From the NCBI GenBank assembly GCA_050084515.1, contig CM114274.1:21886001-21950000 (forward strand): DNA of 64,000 nucleotides, read 5' to 3'. Under the pieces are notes generated by a model that did not search any database, was not told the DNA's origin, and worked only from the letters and a program-made list of their open reading frames with translations. The position numbers and the translations under genes are program-made. Every line of letters begins with the position of its first letter. Position 1 is the stretch's first letter. Shown one piece after another: positions 57,996 through 64,000 of the stretch. Source of the stretch: Blasia pusilla. Taxonomy: Eukaryota; Marchantiophyta; Marchantiopsida; Blasiales.

Positions 57996-58868
57996 CTACT
58001 CCAACTGATAGATGCGTGAGAGAAGTGTCGGCTCTGGTGCTCCTACTCCATCTCCTCTAGTTGGTGGTGGTCCTCTACCACCACATCCAGGAAGAACTCC
58101 CCGACCTCCTCCAGGAGAACCGCCCCAAGGCCCTTGGCCTACCTCTGGACGCGCCCCTCGGCGAAGGTCAAAACATCTATCCTTAGTGTGACCATATCTG
58201 TAGCAATAGTCATATTGGTGCTGTGGTGGGGCCATCCTCTGTGCCTCCTAAGCAATCGGAGGCGCTGGTGGTCCTCTCCCATGCTATGGGCAGTCTCTCT
58301 GCCTATGGGCCCCTCCACACGTCCAACAAGACTACATCGATCCCTGTTGGGCAACATATGTAGGTACGGGTCGTTGCCTCATAGGCTCACTGTACCCGCC
58401 CTGCTCTCTGGGCACATTGGCTTGCTCCCATGGTATTGGTGCTCACTGTGGCACCTGTGGGGTCACCGTCGCTCGTGGACCCGTTGACTCTCGAGAAAAT
58501 CCAGCGGTCACTACCTGCTCCTCACTCATGTTGAGCTCAATACGCTCAGACAACTCAAAGACCACCTTCAATGTGGGCTTGTGTGTGTGAATCAACACCG
58601 CATCTCGGACTCTCCTCCGTAGTTCTCGGTCCAGAACCCTGTACCAATACTGGACTGACTGCGCCTCAGTCACTCCATACGTTGCAATATTCAGCCTCCT
58701 CATGCGTGTGAATGCCTCTCTCATACTCTCACCCGATCGTCGCTGAAAATCCTGTAGACTCTTCAGCTTGTCGGTGCGTACGCCCTGGTAGCTCTTCCCC
58801 AACTTTCGAAAGAACTCCAGTGTGGGGCTAAAGCTGAGTGGCCCTCTACCACCAGAGGTCTCTGCCAC
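57996..58868 (-). pseudogene. gag of element B (capsid and zinc knuckles)
   Basis: 58443-58868 is the capsid-type retrotransposon Gag domain: LEFFRKLGKSYQGVRTDKLK, LQDFQRRSGESMREAFTRMR, VQYWYRVLDRELRRRVRDAV. About 58300-58330 gives a CWTC knuckle, and 57996-58235 gives YDYCYRYGHTKDRCFDL, a second CCHC knuckle whose first Cys is now Tyr. The N-terminal Gag part present in A and in the edge element (SSAVG-IELEDF) is missing from B, so this copy has an internal deletion upstream of 58868. Confidence 0.75.
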
Positions 58869-60151
58869 ATTGCCTGTCTCACTGCCCTCCTCTCCATCTA
58901 GTCGTCGGGCTGATGGTGTGGGTCTCTCTCGTCACCAGACCCAGAGTCTAGTGATGACGATCCAGCCACGGATGGATGTCGAGGTAACTCCTCATTGGTA
59001 ACCCCTCGGTATCTCACTCCACTCCGTGTCACACCACTACTACTGCTCGCACTACCCCGTTCTTCCAAACCTTGGAAGATCGCCGTGATGACAAACCCTG
59101 TCTCACCCGCTCAAGCACTCAGACTCACCGAGAGTCTCCCACACTCCTCACTAGCTCACCTATGCTAACATCAATCCCGTGATGACATACTCGGCCTTAC
59201 GCACACTCAACACTCGGGCTCACCATGAGCCTCCCCAACTGACTTGCCTAACCTAGCGACACTCTCTCCGGTCATACACGCGACCCCTACTCGGCAACCG
59301 CCGTATATCCACCAACATGCTACACATGAACAGAATCTACACTCATCACCATCACTGCACCCACCTAGCACCAACTACTACCTGATACCCAACACTCTCA
59401 ATCACACACGACAAGTGCGGGAAAAGGGACTCGAATGGGTAACCTGATCACCCCCTCCAAACTGTTGCACCGTCAACATGCACTCCTCCACGTGATATGA
59501 CAACCTTCGCAACACAACACTCTCCTCGACCAACACGTCGATCCTCGCGTCAACAGATGCGGACAACCTGTCGGCATCATGCGCACTTGCCCTCCATCGT
59601 CAACTCTCGCAACGCCCTGTCGTGCCCCAAAAATATCATGTCGCGCAAACCTCTCCGTCCATCCCCACACGCGGCATGTAACCTCACTCACCCTGGTCGG
59701 CTCCCACCTACCACGTACGCCCTGTCCGACCACGGGAACATGATCTCGACCACATTCGGACTCTCAACCATGTCGCCATCCAACCACGTTCGGTCCTACC
59801 ATGTTGCCCATGCGCAACAACCGGGGGGTGCCGTCGCGGCCCGCCGTCCGCCCATCGGCTGCAAGCCCTAACTCTCCTTCCTGCTAAATCCCGACATTCC
59901 CGCTATTAGACGACGCTATACTTTCCGTCACAACCTGTGCTACACCCTACTGCTGTCCCCCATCAATCTACACCAACAAAATCTCAGGAAAAACGGACAC
60001 CGCTTCTGCCCACGGCCTTCGGAACAGAAAATTGACAAATACGACGCCAACCAACGTCTCCACGGCTCCCGACCAAGGCAACTCGCTTGCCTACCTGCAA
60101 ACAACGAATTCCCACCAACCCCCTGACATCATTCTCATGTAAAAATAAAGA
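58869..60151 (-). other. leader of element B
   Basis: Contains the conserved SSSSGVTRSGVRYRG stretch near 59000-59050, seen as SRGFTRSGARFRG in the edge element, then GC-rich untranslated sequence. No intact gene and no recognised primer-binding site. Small ORFs here look fortuitous. Confidence 0.5.
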
Positions 60152-60268
60152 GTAGTAAAAACGGAACACCCGGCCTAAAACTCCACTCCCCAATCTACAT
60201 CGAAATATCAAGCCTCGTCCATCCTTTACTATCAAGGAATCCAGACGCTAGCACCCTAGTCCTATCTA
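60152..60268 (-). repeat. 5' LTR fragment of element B
   Basis: About 117 bases match the outer part of B's 3' LTR at 48367-48485 with some differences. Homology stops at CCTAGTCCTATCT; only the U5-side end remains. A local inverted word, GCACCCTAGTCC and AGGGTGCTAG, lies at the break. Confidence 0.7.
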
Positions 60269-63200
60269 GGGTGCTAGTCCCAGATTGTCCCAAAATCTCA
60301 TTTAATTCTCTATAAGCTACACATATCAAGGTTCTTGCGCTTATAAAATGCTTTTTTATGTCATTTAGCCTAAGGATGATGTTGGAAAAATCCATGTATG
60401 TTATTGGGAGTTGTTACATAACATGAGAAGAGCGTCATAGGAGTAGAAAGCAAAAGAATAACTCATCTATGGGCTAGCGGTCATCTAAGATGTAGGATTG
60501 AATAAATTATCTTGATCGATTGGAGTCAAATTTGGCTCATGCTCATAAAGTGGAGATGTTGTTGATGAAGCTTGTTGGACTTGCTACATGTAAGGCACTC
60601 CCCACGTTGAGCTTAGGCAGACTTCCTACGTCTTCATCTAAAGAGTTATCATTAGATTGATGCCATATATTATGCAATATTAACGATGTTATGTTGCAAT
60701 GTTCATAGTAAAAGATGTAAGTAGCATGCCTGTAAGTTGCAAAGTTAGAAGAACCCAAGTTCTCTAGTATCCTAAGTTGAGATCTAATATGAATCCGAGA
60801 CAATAGTACATAGACCATACTTGGAGAAAATGTTGATTTAATTACTAGCAATCACCTCCCAAGCATAATGGAACCTTGACTTTTATGTGCTATCATTGCA
60901 TAATCAATTGAGAGTGGAAAGGTTTTTTAAGTACTTTCTATCATATACTCATTTGAGGATTGTAAAATTTGTCTTAGTAATAGTGACCAACTTATATGAA
61001 GAGCAAATTTTTAAAGATATGGAATATATCATATTTGTTAGAATTTACTCATCCTGTTCATTTTCAATTGAATGAAGAAGTACGTGAGCCCCATTTGAAG
61101 CAAGAAATTTCAAATGTATGTTTGATGTGAGCATTACTCTACAACCTATAGCAATGAAATATAGTTTGTGGAAGTCATAGTCCTCAATCCAATATATATA
61201 CCCAAGTGTATGTGGAGCTCCTTTTAGAGTAGTATATTTAAAAAGAGGCCAAATAATCTTTTGAGGCATATAGTATGAAAGAGTTGAACGTTTTATCAAT
61301 GTGAGCATATGATGGTAGTATCTTCGTTGATGAATTCTATAGCTAGATTCTCTACTTCAAAGCATTACTTAAAGTAGGATTGAATTTTAGAGTTTGAGGG
61401 TAATGAAGATCTGATAGAGTTTAGGAAGACTAAATATGAAGCATCAAAGAAATGACACGTAGGTATGGATAATCTAGGGTTAATAGCAAAATCTAGAAGC
61501 GATAATGACGAAAAGATGGCATACCTTACAATTTTGGTTGGATTTGTGGGTGCACACTAGAGGCAGTTGGCACATATGTCCAACAAGGGTAAGAAGTTTA
61601 GTGTTGAAAGCATTATGATCATAAGATGATGAACACTCAACTAGTCTCATTGCTATTATCTATAATAAATGTGGAGAGTTTTTATATTTTAATAATAGAG
61701 GATGCACGTAACTTGAAAAAGGTATTTTGCCACGCATAGGGATGCAGCAAGCTAAATGCATTGTTGTGGCATCAAGGTGCAAATATGTTGCAACAATACT
61801 AGAGGTAACAATCACCAAGTTGGAAATATTTTTAGACTTCCAATAACCACACATACAAACAAATAATTTGTTTGCTTTGCATGTTTTGAGCACTCCGTCG
61901 GCAGGGACCCAATGGTACTTTGTTTTTTCAAGCACCATAAAAGTTGAAAAAATAAGTCTTACCACTTAATGGTGCATCTTTGAGCAAAATAAGATTACAA
62001 GAAGCCTTCTTCTAAAAACATGCAAAGCAAAAAAAAGTTTGATATTTGAAATTGAAAAGTATATTTTAAAATTTTGACATATTTCAAATAGATCAATCTA
62101 ATTGTTATGCACTTAACACTAATGTGTCAAGACTATCTGTATCGTTAATAATATTTGATGGTTTTGGAGTAATATCATACATTGTTAGTAGCTCATCTAG
62201 ATTGGTATGTGGTTGTGGTTTAAGTATGTCATGGACTTTTGCAAACATCTCAAGAGTGCATACTATGTTCCACTGGTTCTAGACAACACGATTACCCATA
62301 AACCTATAAATATTCCAAATATAAAAAAATATATGACGGTGAAGGCACTCATGCTCGAGCTTATGCATGTACGTTTGATGTGGGGAGAGTGAAAATAAGA
62401 GAGCAACATCAAATTTGAATGGAATATTTTGCAGAATAAAATTACAGAAAGACTCATTCCACTAATGTAATGGATGGAAATCCATAAACCTACAAATCTT
62501 ATTGGATGTACATACAAAGTTCTCTAAAGAGTTATCACGAATTACTTTCTCATTTGAGTATTTTGGGCAAATCTTGCATAATTTATGCTTAGTCAAATAC
62601 TCTATAAAAGTTACTTCCTCAAGGCATAATGGTCTATTACAATATAATGTAGTTGAGTGTACACATGGTAAAGAAATATTCTTACACGAACAAGTCCTAC
62701 GTGAGGGTGGGTTTCAATCTACATATCTCACTGCATGAGATCGGAATATGATTAATATCTGCATTGAGGTAAGTGCTACTTCATTGGTAGAGATCGATAG
62801 GTTAACCACCATCCCAAAGCTCAATTTGAATCGATATCATATTTTTTCTAACCCCTCAAGACCAAGGCATTTTGTTGATTTTATGTCTATATCGAGAGAG
62901 AGCCAGTTGGTTCTAATTTCAAGGCATATTTCAATAAGTAGAAGGACCATTTGGTGTTTATAACACGTTGGATGTTCATGTGAACATCCTAAAGTGAGAG
63001 AATTACATGGTGAAATAGGATGCTTATGGTGCTCATATGATGGTCTATAATAAGTCCATTGCTTGGACTTGGGATCAATGAATGGTTTTGTACAATAATG
63101 AATGTGGGGCAGAAACCCAAACTCGATGCAGTAAAATCGGTATTGCCTATTTTTTTGAAATGCACACATCATCTTTACATTTATCAATTTACTTATGTTT

Positions 63201-64000
63201 AGCATAATTGGTCAAAAGTGAGTTGCATTGGGAATACCAATCCAATACTTAGGGTGACTTCAGATGGGTCTGGGATGTATGAACATATCTTTTGTGGGTT
63301 CAATGAATGTTTAGATATATAAATGGTCTCCCGCATATAGTTTAGGTCTTTGCTTTCTAAGTTTGCTAAGATCACTATTGAGTAAGAATGCATCTTTATG
63401 AATTGAAGTATAGACTTGTGGATTTTCTTAGTTGATACATAACTTTAAAAAATAGGGCTTAAAAGAGAAGGGATTAAACAACTTACGTGATCTAGCCTTC
63501 ATGTATTTGGAGAAAAATACTAAGTATGGGAAGAAGTCGCGGAGGTAGGGAAAAAGGAATGGAAATATACTTGCCTCTATAGTTAATTGTTTGTTCTATC
63601 AATATCTCTTGAAAAAACTATATCTAAAATTGGCCTCATTCCTAACAGAAATGCATCTATTGTCAAATATGCCCGAAGATTTTCTTTTGTGGATAGATAA
63701 CATTTGTGCAACATCTAGAAGTACATGATGTACATTCCAATAAGGGTCGTAGCTCATACTATTATTGAAGACTAAGTTATGGTCAAGTATTTTTGGTATC
63801 CAAGTTGTCTGTGTGGACTCTAGACGCGAGAACAAGTGCGGGCTTGGATAAACAGCGCATGCTAGGAATTGATAGGTGTGTAAGTTACGAGCCTAGTGTG
63901 GGCGCGAGGCTAGCTCCCTACAGATCGATACGGGGCCCGACAGAACAGATGAGCAATCCCGCGCTGCCTGAGCATTTCCTTTTTCGCATGCAGGCCATGC
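60269..64000. other. AT-rich sequence, no gene recognised
   Basis: Many short frames, mostly on the minus strand (for example 61660-61965, 62837-63205, 63599-63835), follow each other with stops between. This could be a very decayed long ORF, but I recognise no motif in any of them. From 63835 to the window end the composition becomes GC-richer. No repeats shared with the rest of the window were seen. Confidence 0.4.

Larger units (their letters stand above)
48367..60268 (-). mobile_element. Ty3/gypsy retrotransposon B with DNA methyltransferase (best copy)
   Basis: Minus-strand element. Right to left: short 5' LTR piece (60152-60268), leader, gag, protease, C5 DNA methyltransferase, RT, RNase H, integrase, PHD finger, polypurine tract and 3' LTR (49984 leftward to 48367). 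Two later insertions interrupt it: a solo LTR inside the 3' LTR (48736-49739) and a truncated chromovirus piece (50211-52605) between integrase and PHD finger. Without these it would be about 8.5 kb, close to element A. Coding lesions are few (several stops, a few frameshifts, loss of the Gag N-terminus), so it is the youngest-looking member of the family here. Confidence 0.85.

Noticed and set aside
60269-64000. Series of minus-strand frames as a host gene
   Set aside because: No recognisable motif, no consistent splice sites linking them, and AT-rich composition. Left as unrecognised.

Overview
This window comes from a repeat-rich nuclear genome of a streptophyte (a land plant or a charophyte alga). 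The evidence is two intron-containing genes for plastid-type proteins, plant-style Ty3/gypsy, LINE and hAT elements, and no bacterial gene organisation. The species cannot be fixed from sequence alone. A retroelement that carries a DNA methyltransferase, as reported from charophytes, makes a charophyte or another non-flowering streptophyte plausible, but this is inference.

Layout. 1-3470: edge of a minus-strand gypsy element (gag, leader with a minisatellite, probable LTR). 3659-8699: intact six-exon gene for a chloroplast rhodanese-like protein (+), with a transposon-derived ORF fragment in its fourth intron. 10.1-14.4 kb: LINE 3' end and a decayed plus-strand gypsy element ending in inverted, rearranged pieces. 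16.0-24.9 kb: gypsy element A (-), gag-PR-DNA methyltransferase-RT-RNase H-integrase-PHD finger between LTRs. 24.9-31.9 kb: hAT transposase gene (+) split by a nearly full-length L1-type LINE (-) whose 5' end is made of 177-bp monomers. 32.8-35.9 kb: diverged tandem array with a period near 180 bp. 36.9-39.8 kb: third methyltransferase-element copy (F), fused to an unidentified decayed ORF. 41.7-44.7 kb: intact eight-exon gene (-) for a plastid-type SAM-dependent methyltransferase-like protein. 46.3-60.3 kb: related 1-kb LTRs and element B, the best-preserved methyltransferase retrotransposon, interrupted by a solo LTR and by a truncated chromovirus piece. 60.3-64 kb: AT-rich, nothing recognised.

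The most interesting system is the retrotransposon family seen as A, B and F. Its pol region places a C5 cytosine methyltransferase (motifs I, II, IV, VI, VIII, IX and X in the non-permuted order) between protease and reverse transcriptase, and ends in a PHD finger. A single element would thus carry a DNA-methylation writer and a possible histone-tail reader. Copies A and F are decayed. B has few lesions, several of which look like C-to-T or G-to-A transitions.

The two host genes were rebuilt by joining exons with GT/AG junctions and consistent phase; both give open frames of ordinary length (252 and 297 residues). They look independent of one another. Coordinates inside decayed elements are approximate.
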